DNA of 32,219 nt, from the NCBI GenBank assembly GCA_031276945.1, contig JAISMB010000136.1:1-32219 (forward strand). The letters run 5' to 3'. Positions 1-7,928 of this stretch are shown piece by piece (positions within the stretch are counted from its first letter, which is position 1; every line of letters starts with the position of its first letter). The translations under genes and the position numbers were made by a program. A model generated the notes under the pieces. It ran no database searches. It had not been told where the DNA came from and saw only the letters and a list, made by a program, of their open reading frames with translations. The stretch is from Spirochaetaceae bacterium (lineage in GTDB: Bacteria; Spirochaetota; Spirochaetia; Treponematales; Breznakiellaceae).

Positions 1-31
<31 letters not shown>

Positions 32-90
32 TTTACTGTCTGTCTGCCTTTCCTTAATCGAACCATTTTTCTATAGTACCTTGTCCCCTC

Positions 91-257
91 AAGAAATGTC
101 AAGCTTCGATTGCAGGGTAGGTCAGACCTCGCCCGCTTGCTCATGCCGTAGGATAGGTCAGACCTCGCCGTCAAAATAGGTCAGCGGCAGGGTAAGTCAG
201 ACCTTGCCCGCTGCTCATACCATAAAGAAATGTCAAGCTTCGATTGCGGGTAGGTCA
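91..257. repeat. 23-bp direct repeat with AGGTCAGACCT copies
   Basis: A 23-base word beginning AAGAAATGTCAAG and ending TTCGATTGC occurs at 91-113 and again at 225-247, each time followed by a GGGTAGGTCAG stretch. Between the two copies are AGGTCAGACCTCGCC (about 120 and 155) and an AAGTCAGACCT variant (about 194). This is the left edge of the dispersed AGGTCWGACCT family, placed directly upstream of a decayed transposase. I see no coding sequence in 1-266. Confidence 0.75.
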
Positions 258-266
258 GGTAGGTCA

Positions 267-860
267 CGCTTTATCAACGCGGTATCCTGGATTATCAGAA
301 CCGATGTTCCTTAGAGAGATGTACCTCCTGAATACGGCGACTGGAAAAATACACACCGAAGATTTTCCCGCTGGCGGGATAGAGATGTCTGGAAAACAAG
401 AGCCGCTGAACTTATCGGGGAAGTGGATACCCAGTGGCTTATGATAGATGCAACGTATAGTAAAGTCCATGCGGACGGATGTGGAGCAGTCGGAGGAAAT
501 CAAGCAAAAGGGGGCTCAATACCAAAGTCCACCTTGCTATAGATAAGAAAGGAAAGCCGGTACGTATCATAGTTTCAGCGGGGCAGGAGGCTGATTGCGC
601 CTATGCGCCGCCTTTAATGGCAGGTTTATCGGTAAAAGTCTTGTTAGCCGATAGAGGGTATGACGTGAACCAGGGAGGAGACACAGCCTGTGCAGGAGGT
701 AGTAAGGTAGTTATTCTTTCCAAGCGTAGTCGGAAGGTGGTAAGGACTTATGACACAGAGCTGTATAAGAAGCGCCATCTTATTGAGCATGTATTTCGGT
801 GACTTAAGCAGTGGAGAGGTATCGCCGCTCTCTATCTCAGATTTATCTTCCTTCCTTTTG
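267..860 (+). pseudogene. Decayed IS5-family transposase (IS427-like)
   Basis: Pieces of a DDE transposase can be read through frame changes and stops. In one frame, from about 270, the text reads W-I-I-R-T-D-V-P, a stop where Trp is expected, then RDVPPEYGDWKN, RRFSRWRD and, near 445-500, the catalytic block MIDATYSKVHADG with GAVGGNQ. That frame ends at a TAG near 540. The frame starting about 479 continues with RGLNTKVHLAID, LLADRGYD (second catalytic Asp) and YKKRHLIEHVFR. A further shift gives LKQWRGIA near 803-830. The first roughly 40 residues are missing. This order of motifs is that of IS5-group enzymes. At least two frameshifts and two stops make it inactive. Terminal inverted repeats were not identified. 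Confidence 0.85.
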
Positions 861-925
861 ACGACACCACCTAGCGGAAAACTGATCACAAGCCACTGAT
901 CACTGTTTACTATCCTGCCTCCGAG

Positions 926-965
926 GTCTGACCTGTCAGAGACCTACCTGTCAGAGACCTACCAG
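926..965. repeat. AGGTCTGACCT palindrome and GTCAGAGACCTACC repeats
   Basis: A perfect AGGTC-T-GACCT palindrome near 929-939 is followed by two copies of a GTCAGAGACCTACC-like word. The cluster lies just upstream of the putative nfu promoter and downstream of the transposase relic, so it marks an edge between decayed mobile DNA and the conserved genes. Confidence 0.7.
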
Positions 966-995
966 AGCTGGGCTTATGCCCAAACGCCGAAGGCT

Positions 996-1024
996 TGCCT
1001 TTGCACGGTTTTTTCTGTATGTTA
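996..1024 (+). promoter_or_regulatory. Putative sigma-70-type promoter for nfu
   Basis: TTGCCT at 996-1001 and TATGTT at 1019-1024 are separated by 17 bases and lie 16 bases before the start codon. Neither hexamer is perfect and the distance leaves a very short leader, so this is a weak prediction. Confidence 0.35.
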
Positions 1025-1040
1025 GGCATAAGGAGTTTAT

Positions 1041-1271
1041 ATGAGTGTTGTTGAACAAATAAAAGATGCGCTTAATACGGTTCGCCCTTCGCTTCAGGCT
1101 GACGGCGGAGATGTGGAATTTGTGTCTTATGCAGAAGATAACGGCGTTCTTTCCCTTAAATTGAAAGGCGCCTGCGGTGCTTGCCCTATGGCGCAGATGA
1201 CTCTCAAGCAGGGTATTGAGCAATTTGTGCGCCAGCAAGTTCCTGAAGTGAGCGAAGTAGTAGGAGTATAA
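1041..1271 (+). CDS. NifU C-terminal-domain Fe-S carrier (Nfu type)
   Basis: The 76-residue protein consists only of the NifU C-terminal (Nfu) domain. The family binds a labile 4Fe-4S cluster, usually at a subunit interface, and passes it to apo-enzymes in the cytoplasm. The signature QADGGDVEF (residues 19-27) and the cluster-binding GACGACPMA (Cys45 and Cys48) are intact. There is no A-type or NifU N-terminal domain, so it is a minimal carrier, not a full scaffold. The start is well set: AAGGAG lies 5 bases before the ATG. Upstream is repeat and transposon debris. Downstream mfd starts 88 bases away on the same strand, with a hairpin between. In a bacterium with Fe-S sensors like the one at 7929-10013, a general cluster carrier makes sense, but a specific client is not shown. 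Confidence 0.93.
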   Translation: MSVVEQIKDALNTVRPSLQADGGDVEFVSYAEDNGVLSLKLKGACGACPMAQMTLKQGIEQFVRQQVPEVSEVVGV

Positions 1272-1290
1272 CTATTCCTCTTCAAACCGA

Positions 1291-1324
1291 GGCGCCGGGC
1301 GCTTGCTATAAAGAGACCGGCGCC
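1291..1324 (+). other. Inverted repeat upstream of mfd
   Basis: GGCGCCGG at 1291-1298 pairs perfectly with CCGGCGCC at 1317-1324 across an 18-base loop. Each arm also contains the self-complementary GGCGCC. No T-run follows, so it is not a standard terminator. It ends 35 bases before the mfd start codon and could attenuate or be an operator; this is inference. Confidence 0.45.
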
Positions 1325-1359
1325 GTATTGAAAAAAAGAGACTGGAAACCAAGCAACGA

Positions 1360-4300
1360 TTGAATCAAGAGCATACATTTTTACAGACAGTAGCCGCCTC
1401 CCCTTCAATAGCCTCGGTAAGGGAAGCGGTGCGACAAGAATCCTTCCCTTTTACTATTGATGCGCCGGATAGCTCTCTGCGTTCGGTCTTGACCGCCCTC
1501 TTTTATCAGGATAAGCCCAGAACTCTGCTTGCAGTTGTGCCACAGGAACGAATCGGACAGGCGCTCGCCAGCGATCTGCACGCCTTCGGTATACCGACGC
1601 TCTACTTTCCGTGGTGGGGAACGCTCAGTTATACTGAAAGCCCTGCTCTCGCTGCGGTGTTTAGCGAGCGGGTCCGTGCGCTTGAAGCCCTCGCTTCTGG
1701 TAGAAAGACCGTGATTATCATGGCTGCCCGTGCCTTTCTGACGCCGCTTCCACCGCCTGCTTATTTTAGAAGCCTCCTTTTTACCGTCCATACCGGCGCA
1801 AGCGTTGATCCGCTCTCCATAGGCGCCAAACTGACCGCATACGGTTATACCCGTGTGCCGCGGGTACAAATGCGCGGAGAGTTTGCGGTGCGCGGTGAAG
1901 TGCTTGACCTGTCGAGCAATGACGATGAAAGTTACCGTCTGCTTTTTGATTTTGAACGGATAGCAGAGATAAAACGCTTTGATCTAGTTAATCAGTCAAG
2001 TATAGAAACGGTTGCGTCTATCTGCATACACCCGCAAAAAGAACTTATCTGGACCGATGAGCTGATACTGCAATTACAGGAAAATCTGGAGAAGATGCCC
2101 GAATTCCCGACCGGTGCGGCACGGACTATTGAACAGCTCATTGAGCATAAAAAAGCCCCCAGTGAAGAGCTGTTCTTTTCCCTTGCTTTTGAAAAGCCCT
2201 CCTCCGTACTTGACTACCTCGACAGCACCGGACTTGTCGTCTTCTTTAACCATGAGCGCCTTGAAAAACTGCCGGAAACGCTCATGTATGAATATACGAG
2301 CCTGTACCAAAAAAAAGACCCGCAATGGGAATTACCGCCTCCGACTTTGCTGCTTTTGGATTTCAAGCGTCTTACCCAAGAGGCGGTGCGCAGTATTTTC
2401 TTTGGGACTTTCCTGCAAAGCAGCCGGTGCTACCGGATTGCAGCCGAGGAGCCGCAAAACTTTTTGGGTAATATTACCTTTTATAAAGAAGAAATGACTG
2501 CCCTTATACAGCAAGGCTGGAACATTGTGGTAGCTGTTGATTCTGAGGTGCAGATTGAACGTATGCGCACCCTGTTCAAGCACAGTGCCGTTACCGTTCT
2601 GCTGCTTGCCATACAATCCGGTTTTATCCTGAATGAGTTAAAGCTTCGGGTTATACAGGAGCATGAGATATTCGGCAAGAAGCTAACCCGTCCAAACTCG
2701 CTTAAAACGGTACGCAGCGCGGCGCTTGATACCTTTGTCGATCTAAATCCAGAGGATTTTGTCGTACACCTCAACTACGGCATAGGACGGTTTAAGGGTA
2801 TAGACCGGATAAAAGCTCTGGGACATGAACGAGATTATATAAAGCTTGAATACGCCGGTGGGGAGACGATCTTTGTTCCTATAGAACAGGTTAATTTAAT
2901 TCAGCGCTATATCGGTAATGAAGGGAACGAACCGCCTTTGGATTGGCTGGGGTCTAAAAGCTGGGAAGCCCGGAAAAACCGTGTTAAGAAAGCTGTAGAG
3001 GACCTTGCGGGTAAACTGCTTGCCCTCTATTCAAAACGCAAAGCTTCAACGGGCTTTGCCTTTGGTCCGGATACTGAATGGCAGGCTGCGTTTGAAGCTT
3101 CCTTCCCTTTTGAAGAAACAGAGGATCAGATCCGGTGTGTGGAAGAAATTAAAGCCGATATGGAAAGCCCTCATCCTATGGACCGGCTCATCTGCGGGGA
3201 TGTGGGCTATGGTAAAACCGAGGTAGCTGTCCGTGCCTGCTTTAAGGCGATTATGGCGGGGAAGCAGGTTGCCTTTCTTGCACCAACGACTATACTAGCC
3301 GAACAACATTACGAGAATTTTCTTGAGCGTTTTGCCCAGTTTCCCGTACGAATAGCCATGCTCTCACGCTTAGTCGATAAACCGCTTATAAAAAAAACAC
3401 TCTCTGCGCTGGAGCGCGGTGAGATTGATCTGGTAGTCGGCACGCACCGGATTCTTCAAAACGACGTACAGTTCAAGAATCTGGGACTTATGGTCATTGA
3501 TGAAGAACAGCGTTTTGGCGTCAAAGATAAAGAGAGGCTCAAGGAAATGAAGCACAACATCGACTGTCTCACGTTAAGCGCCACGCCCATCCCGCGCACT
3601 TTACATATAAGTTTGTTAAAAATACGCGATATGAGTCTGCTCAACACAGCGCCGCAAAACCGTCACCCCATTGAAACTGTGGTTACTGAATATAAGACAG
3701 AACACATTGCCGCTGCTATCCGGCGTGAAGTAAAACGCGGGGGACAGGTCTTTTTTTTACATAACCGTATAGAAAGTCTTGATAAGACACGTCTTGACCT
3801 CGAACGACTCGTGCCTGAAATGCTTATAGAGACGGCTCATGGACGGATGTCTGCGCAGGAGCTGGAGAATGTGATGCACAGGTTTATTCACGGCGGATTC
3901 CATGTACTTGTTTCAACGACTATTATTGAAAACGGCATAGACATTCCCAATGTCAATACCATCATTATAGACCGGGCAGACCTCTACGGCGTTTCTCAGC
4001 TCTACCAGTTGCGCGGCAGAGTCGGTCGTTCTGACCGTGTTGCCTTTGCCTATCTTTTTTATCCGGACCATAAAAGCATATCGGAACTTGCCATGAAACG
4101 CCTGCAAGTCATTTCAGATTTTACTGATTTAGGTTCTGGTTTCAAGATAGCTTTGAAAGATATGGAAATACGAGGCGCCGGTAATCTTTTGGGTAAAGAA
4201 CAATCAGGCGACATCTATTCAGTCGGATTCGATCTGTACGTCCGTCTTTTAGATGAAGCTGTCCGTAAACTCGAAGATGAACACTACGAAGCTGAAACTG

Positions 4301-4737
4301 AAAGTCTTTTGGAATTAGAATATTCCGGTTTCATCCCAGACAGCTACATTGATTCAATGCAGGAGAAAATGGATGTCTACAAAAAAATCGCCAGTATTCG
4401 GGAAAAAGCAGAGGTACGGCTTATGTATGCAGAATTGCTTGATCGTTTTGGTCCTCTGCCAGAAGAAGTCTTGTCGCTCTTATCACTAGCAGAAATACGC
4501 ATTATCTGTCGCGAGCTTGCCGTGTCCTCATTGCGTGAACGTGCCGGCTTTGTTCGGGTTTCATTTGCCAAAGTCGCCCGGATCAATATAGACCGGTTAC
4601 TACAACTGATAAAAGACTCAAAAGGAACAATAAAACTGGATCCCAAAGCACCCAATACCGTGATATTAACAAGCGGCACTATCGGGCTGAAAGAAAAAAG
4701 CGCCTTTATTCGTGAAAAACTGTCAGTATTAGTGTGA
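1360..4737 (+). CDS. mfd: Transcription-repair coupling factor Mfd
   Basis: This 1125-residue protein is close to the length of E. coli Mfd (1148). Mfd is a DNA translocase that pushes stalled RNA polymerase off damaged template and recruits UvrA. Domains in order are a UvrB-like N-terminal part (about 1-330), a CarD-like RNA-polymerase interaction domain at about 460-530 (VVHLNYGIGRFKGI), and a RecG-like helicase core. The core has Walker A GDVGYGKTE near 612, DEEQ near 713, LSATPIPRTL, ENGIDIPNVN near 853 and QLRGRVGRS near 882. The last 150 residues form the TRCF domain. No frameshift is seen. The start used is TTG at 1360, because no in-frame ATG fits before conserved sequence; its Shine-Dalgarno match is poor (CTGGA about 12 bases upstream). 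Cotranscription with nfu is possible. Confidence 0.97.
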   Translation: MNQEHTFLQTVAASPSIASVREAVRQESFPFTIDAPDSSLRSVLTALFYQDKPRTLLAVVPQERIGQALASDLHAFGIPTLYFPWWGTLSYTESPALAAVFSERVRALEALASGRKTVIIMAARAFLTPLPPPAYFRSLLFTVHTGASVDPLSIGAKLTAYGYTRVPRVQMRGEFAVRGEVLDLSSNDDESYRLLFDFERIAEIKRFDLVNQSSIETVASICIHPQKELIWTDELILQLQENLEKMPEFPTGAARTIEQLIEHKKAPSEELFFSLAFEKPSSVLDYLDSTGLVVFFNHERLEKLPETLMYEYTSLYQKKDPQWELPPPTLLLLDFKRLTQEAVRSIFFGTFLQSSRCYRIAAEEPQNFLGNITFYKEEMTALIQQGWNIVVAVDSEVQIERMRTLFKHSAVTVLLLAIQSGFILNELKLRVIQEHEIFGKKLTRPNSLKTVRSAALDTFVDLNPEDFVVHLNYGIGRFKGIDRIKALGHERDYIKLEYAGGETIFVPIEQVNLIQRYIGNEGNEPPLDWLGSKSWEARKNRVKKAVEDLAGKLLALYSKRKASTGFAFGPDTEWQAAFEASFPFEETEDQIRCVEEIKADMESPHPMDRLICGDVGYGKTEVAVRACFKAIMAGKQVAFLAPTTILAEQHYENFLERFAQFPVRIAMLSRLVDKPLIKKTLSALERGEIDLVVGTHRILQNDVQFKNLGLMVIDEEQRFGVKDKERLKEMKHNIDCLTLSATPIPRTLHISLLKIRDMSLLNTAPQNRHPIETVVTEYKTEHIAAAIRREVKRGGQVFFLHNRIESLDKTRLDLERLVPEMLIETAHGRMSAQELENVMHRFIHGGFHVLVSTTIIENGIDIPNVNTIIIDRADLYGVSQLYQLRGRVGRSDRVAFAYLFYPDHKSISELAMKRLQVISDFTDLGSGFKIALKDMEIRGAGNLLGKEQSGDIYSVGFDLYVRLLDEAVRKLEDEHYEAETESLLELEYSGFIPDSYIDSMQEKMDVYKKIASIREKAEVRLMYAELLDRFGPLPEEVLSLLSLAEIRIICRELAVSSLRERAGFVRVSFAKVARINIDRLLQLIKDSKGTIKLDPKAPNTVILTSGTIGLKEKSAFIREKLSVLV

Positions 4738-4903
4738 GCTACCCAAGGCTCAAGCGGTGGGCTTCTTGTTTCACAGACCAGACTGAGACCGAAAGATCAC
4801 GCCCTGCCATCCAGCACGCCTTGTATTCCTGCGCCCTCCCAAGAATCTGAGCCTTTAACAGTGAGTTTGTAGTGCAGCTTTTTTATTTAAGAAATGATGA
4901 TGC

Positions 4904-5902
4904 TTATGAGGAAGGCAGTAATACGTGCTTAAATATCGGCTGGAGTTTATCCCAGACCTCTTCAATAGTACCCGGTATGCTTACGCCGGCAGCGTTCATA
5001 TGACCACCGCCACCGAATTGTACGGCAATCTTTGACACATCAACGGTTCCTTGAGAGCGAAGCCCAACGGTACAGTTTTGCGCTGTCTCCTGCCGGATAA
5101 CGACGACTGCATCAACCCCAGCTATGGATTGTAATAACTGGTACAAACTGTCTGAATCTCGGTGTTCGAGTCCAAACCGCTGCGTTTCTTCTAATGTTTC
5201 GTGGGTTACAATGAGTTTTCCTGAAAAGTAAGAACGCGCATTAGAAAGCAGGATACCAAGGAAAATGCAGAAATTAAAGGTTTTTCCCCCGTTGATTGCA
5301 TTAAAAACCCTCTGTGGACTGGCACCGTTACGGACAAGTTCTGCCGCGCAGTCAAAGGTAGCAGCCCCCTGTTCGGTAACATGGCGGAAAAAACCGGTAT
5401 CAGTGCATAAACCAAATAACAATAATTCCGCTTCTTCGGCTCTCAGATTTATTCCAAGGGCTTTAACCAAAGAAAAAATCATGGAAGTTACAGAGGGCGC
5501 TTGGGGATCCAGAAAAACCGGTGTCGCGCTGCTCTCTTTCGTATACTGACTACTAGCTTTATGATGATCAATAATTGCAGTTGGTAATCCTTCCAGCAAA
5601 GATGCGATAGTACCGGTACGGCACAGCGTTGAACAATCAACTATAATAAGCTGCGCGCCGTACCGGTCGGCTTCATTGATAGATGCGGTAAAGCGGTCCC
5701 GATAATGCACAATCTCCGGTCTTTTGAAGGGGCCGGCAGAACAGAGAAGGACTTTTTTACCAAGACGGTTCAACGCCTCCCCTAGCACTAACTGACTTCC
5801 TATACAATCACCGTCCGGCTCCTGATGTCCCGCGATGATAAATTTATGACCTTCTTCAATAAAAGAAATAAGTTCATGCGGAACTATTACCGGCTTGTGC
5901 AT
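4904..5902 (-). CDS. NrnA-like DHH/DHHA1 phosphoesterase
   Basis: The 332-residue protein has the bipartite DHH/DHHA1 fold of NrnA enzymes, which hydrolyse nano-RNAs of two to five nucleotides and in many species also dephosphorylate pAp. Metal-binding motifs are present: HQEPDGD (His26, Asp30, Asp32), IVDCST (Asp89), the name-giving DHH at 112-114 and a distal Asp in CTDTGFF. The C-terminal DHHA1 motif GGGGHMNAAG sits near 300. The usual motif-I residues are all there, so it should be active. It starts 15 bases after the stop of the small secreted-protein gene, with AAGGTAAGG as ribosome site in between, so the two are probably one transcript. Whether pAp or nano-RNA is the main substrate cannot be told from sequence. 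The 166 bases between its end and mfd (convergent genes) hold no gene and no clear terminator. Confidence 0.9.
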   Translation of the reverse strand: MHKPVIVPHELISFIEEGHKFIIAGHQEPDGDCIGSQLVLGEALNRLGKKVLLCSAGPFKRPEIVHYRDRFTASINEADRYGAQLIIVDCSTLCRTGTIASLLEGLPTAIIDHHKASSQYTKESSATPVFLDPQAPSVTSMIFSLVKALGINLRAEEAELLLFGLCTDTGFFRHVTEQGAATFDCAAELVRNGASPQRVFNAINGGKTFNFCIFLGILLSNARSYFSGKLIVTHETLEETQRFGLEHRDSDSLYQLLQSIAGVDAVVVIRQETAQNCTVGLRSQGTVDVSKIAVQFGGGGHMNAAGVSIPGTIEEVWDKLQPIFKHVLLPSS

Positions 5903-5917
5903 GAGGTTACCTTACCT

Positions 5918-6355
5918 TTATTCTACCGGACGATCAAAGTCCAGCCTGAAATCTTCCGCCTCAGGGTTAAAGCGATCATCAAGATTGCTATCGTAGATTA
6001 TACTGCCCCATGAAGGATGATTCGATTCGTTACGGATATAAAGCCTGACATGACTAAAGGTCCCAGCTTTATAAAAAACAGTCAAATAGGGCCATGCTGT
6101 CCCGGGACTCAATGAAATAATATCGCCCCTTCCCCCAATGGTAAAAAACCAGTCGTACGGTAAATACGTGTACAGCACCTCATCAACATTATCCCGGTAT
6201 GCCACTACATATCCCTTGCTATACGGATAGATTTTCTCGATAGGCACATTAACATAGTAGAAATCAGAATTTCTTGCACCTACATCCTGCGCAAAAACCG
6301 GTATAGCCGTTACTAACGCAACCATGACGGCTGTTAAAAAACAAACTTTCTTCAC
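5918..6355 (-). CDS. Small secreted protein of unknown function
   Basis: I do not recognise a family. The start chosen is GTG at 6355, because a perfect GGAGG lies 5 bases upstream and the result is a clean signal peptide: MKKVCFLTAVMVALVTAIPV followed by FA, with cleavage likely before QD. The upstream in-frame ATG codons (6367, 6376) would bury the ribosome site. The mature part of about 123 residues is rich in Tyr, Trp and Asp (YDWFFTIGGRGD, TAWPYLTVFYK) with no further membrane segment and no Cys, suggesting a soluble, mainly beta, periplasmic protein. It contains an RGD tripeptide-like GRGD, which may be chance. A good promoter lies just upstream, and the NrnA-like gene follows after 15 bases. 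Confidence 0.75.
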   Translation of the reverse strand: MKKVCFLTAVMVALVTAIPVFAQDVGARNSDFYYVNVPIEKIYPYSKGYVVAYRDNVDEVLYTYLPYDWFFTIGGRGDIISLSPGTAWPYLTVFYKAGTFSHVRLYIRNESNHPSWGSIIYDSNLDDRFNPEAEDFRLDFDRPVE

Positions 6356-6385
6356 CTTATCCTCCATAAAAAACATAGTGTTATA

Positions 6386-6414
6386 ACTATATCGGATTAT
6401 GTTAAGCACTGCAA
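6386..6414 (-). promoter_or_regulatory. Sigma-70-type promoter for the secreted-protein operon
   Basis: Read on the minus strand, TTGCAG (6414-6409) and TATAGT (6391-6386) are separated by exactly 17 bases. Transcription would begin near 6379, giving a short leader of about 24 bases that carries GGAGG before the GTG start at 6355. The agreement of promoter, ribosome site and signal-peptide start supports all three. Confidence 0.65.
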
Positions 6415-6544
6415 GAGGAAAAAAGCGGCAGGAGAGCGGATAGAGAAGGTATCCGCATACCTCCACCGCGCTCTTTCTCTGAGGATTATCATGACAGCGA
6501 TACAGCACAAAAGCAGTCTGAAGCTCTGCCCTTTAAGCTGTCTC

Positions 6545-6700
6545 TTAGTTATCAGAGATAGCACACAGGCAGATAGCTCTGAGAGAGAAAGCGGCGAGGA
6601 AGGAAACGGTGCGGGGCGCATAAGGGAAAATGATACCGCTCCGCTCTTTGAATCAGCGAGACACGTTCTCAATACGATGGCGCTCCTTATATAGTCCTTT
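6545..6700 (-). pseudogene. C-terminal remnant of an IS5-family transposase
   Basis: On the minus strand the sequence reads LYKERHRIENVSR, then after frame slips FKERSGI and YAPRTVSFLAAFSLRAICL ending at TAA (6547-6545). It aligns with the C-terminal end of the transposase relic at 267-860 (YKKRHLIEHVFR, LKQWRGIA), so it is a second, oppositely oriented copy of a related element that has lost everything upstream of the last roughly 50 codons. Positions 6701-7017 contain no gene that I can support; a 21-bp direct duplication occurs at 6753-6794. Confidence 0.7.
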
Positions 6701-6752
6701 GTCAAGAGCGCCGCGGGCGCTTCCCCACCCAAATCTATACGTTCCCAACCCA

Positions 6753-6794
6753 TTTCTCTAAGTTGGAAAACTGTTTCTCTAAGTCGGAAAATTG
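6753..6794. repeat. 21-bp direct duplication
   Basis: Two adjacent 21-base copies starting TTTCTCTAAGT and ending GGAAAA(C/T)TG lie at 6753-6773 and 6774-6794, differing at two positions. The stretch lies between the two transposon relics in otherwise featureless sequence. Confidence 0.7.
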
Positions 6795-7017
6795 AATTTG
6801 AGAAAGACTGCCTCTTTTTTTCAGGTGTGATAAGAGCGGGAAAATGATTATCAATGATGCCGTAGAGACATACGACCTATCATACGGGGGTGTAAATCTG
6901 CGTTTTACTTTGGGGTAAGTAGTATTTTTCCCAAGGGCTGCCCTGAGACTATCTATTACGGAAGCTCGGTGTAAAGGGTAGGCGCCAAACACTGAAAGAG
7001 ACGCGGGAGCGGCGTTC

Positions 7018-7927
7018 CGTCTTAAAATAGACGCTTCCCGCCTCTCACAAGAAAAAAAGGATTACCGCGCAAGACTCTTCCTTGGGAAAAAAAGCGGTTG
7101 AGAAACGCCGTTACCGCATCCGAAGCCATATATGCCTTTGATTTATAAGACAAAAACCGTGAAGGTTAAGAAACAGGAAGTCTTTGAAGAGCGTGAAATC
7201 CAAGTCCTCTCAAGTCAAATGCGCCAGTCTGTCAGAGAGGAAATCCACGGCAACATAAAAGTCTTGTCCACGCTCAAAAAGCGAGGGAAAAGACGAAGGA
7301 AGCTCACGTTTCTCTCCCGCTGTAACACAGTAGAGTTAAAACAGTCCGGCATAATCTACCGAATTGTCGGGAATAGGCTGTTTGTGCAGGGGTTTAAGAA
7401 GCCATTCAGATTGGAAGGCTTGGAATAGATACCTGTGGCGCAGACAACCAAAGTTTAGACGGAGGAAACCAAAGTTCAAGGAGCGGAGAGGGCGATGCGA
7501 AACTGATAAGAAAAGCGTCCGGTTATTATCTGCATATCACCGGTTATACGGAGAAAAAGAAGCGGGAACAGACCGGTAAAAGCGTAGGGCTGGACTTCGG
7601 GATAAAAGATAACATCGTAGACAGTGAAGGAAACAGTACAACTGGGTATTTCTTGAAACGAAGCGGCTGAAGAAAATATCAAAGAAGAAGATATGGCAAG
7701 AGAACGATGTGATAGCTGTTTAGGATGAGAATATCGCTTGAGGGAAGTCATCAAAGGTGAAGGGCTGAGGAGGGGAGGTATACGTGCGGAGGCGGTTACT
7801 CGGAAGAGAGCGGGGCAGAAGGGGCGGCGTATACGACAGGAAAGAATAAATATTCAGGGGAGGGCGCAGAAATACAATGCGTGCGGAATTTGAAACAAGA
7901 AGACCAGCGCTCAAAGCCTTGGGGTAG
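7018..7927 (+). pseudogene. Decayed IS200/IS605-type TnpB
   Basis: TnpB (an RNA-guided RuvC nuclease in intact elements) can be followed through several frames. RLKIDASRLSQEKKDYRARL is read at 7018-7077. A frame with KTKTVKVKKQEVFEEREIQV, LSSQMRQSV, YRIVGNRLFVQGFKKPFR runs 7132-7428. A third frame from 7500 gives KLIRKASGYYLHITGY and the RuvC-I block VGLDFGIKDN, ending at TGA near 7670. Further relics read ENDVIAV then a stop and DENIA, and finally RAEFETRRPALKALG with TAG at 7925. The section with RuvC-II and the zinc finger (CxxC pairs) is absent, so there is a large internal deletion as well as frameshifts. No tnpA partner is visible. The relic ends 1 base from the stop of the chemoreceptor gene. 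Confidence 0.85.
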
Positions 7928-7928
7928 C

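Noticed and set aside
4738-4903. Possible terminator or small RNA between mfd and the NrnA-like gene
   Set aside because: No stable stem with T-run on either strand and no tRNA-like fold could be found by eye.
6491-6694. 67-codon plus-strand frame
   Set aside because: It is antisense to the IS5 C-terminal relic and shows no family.
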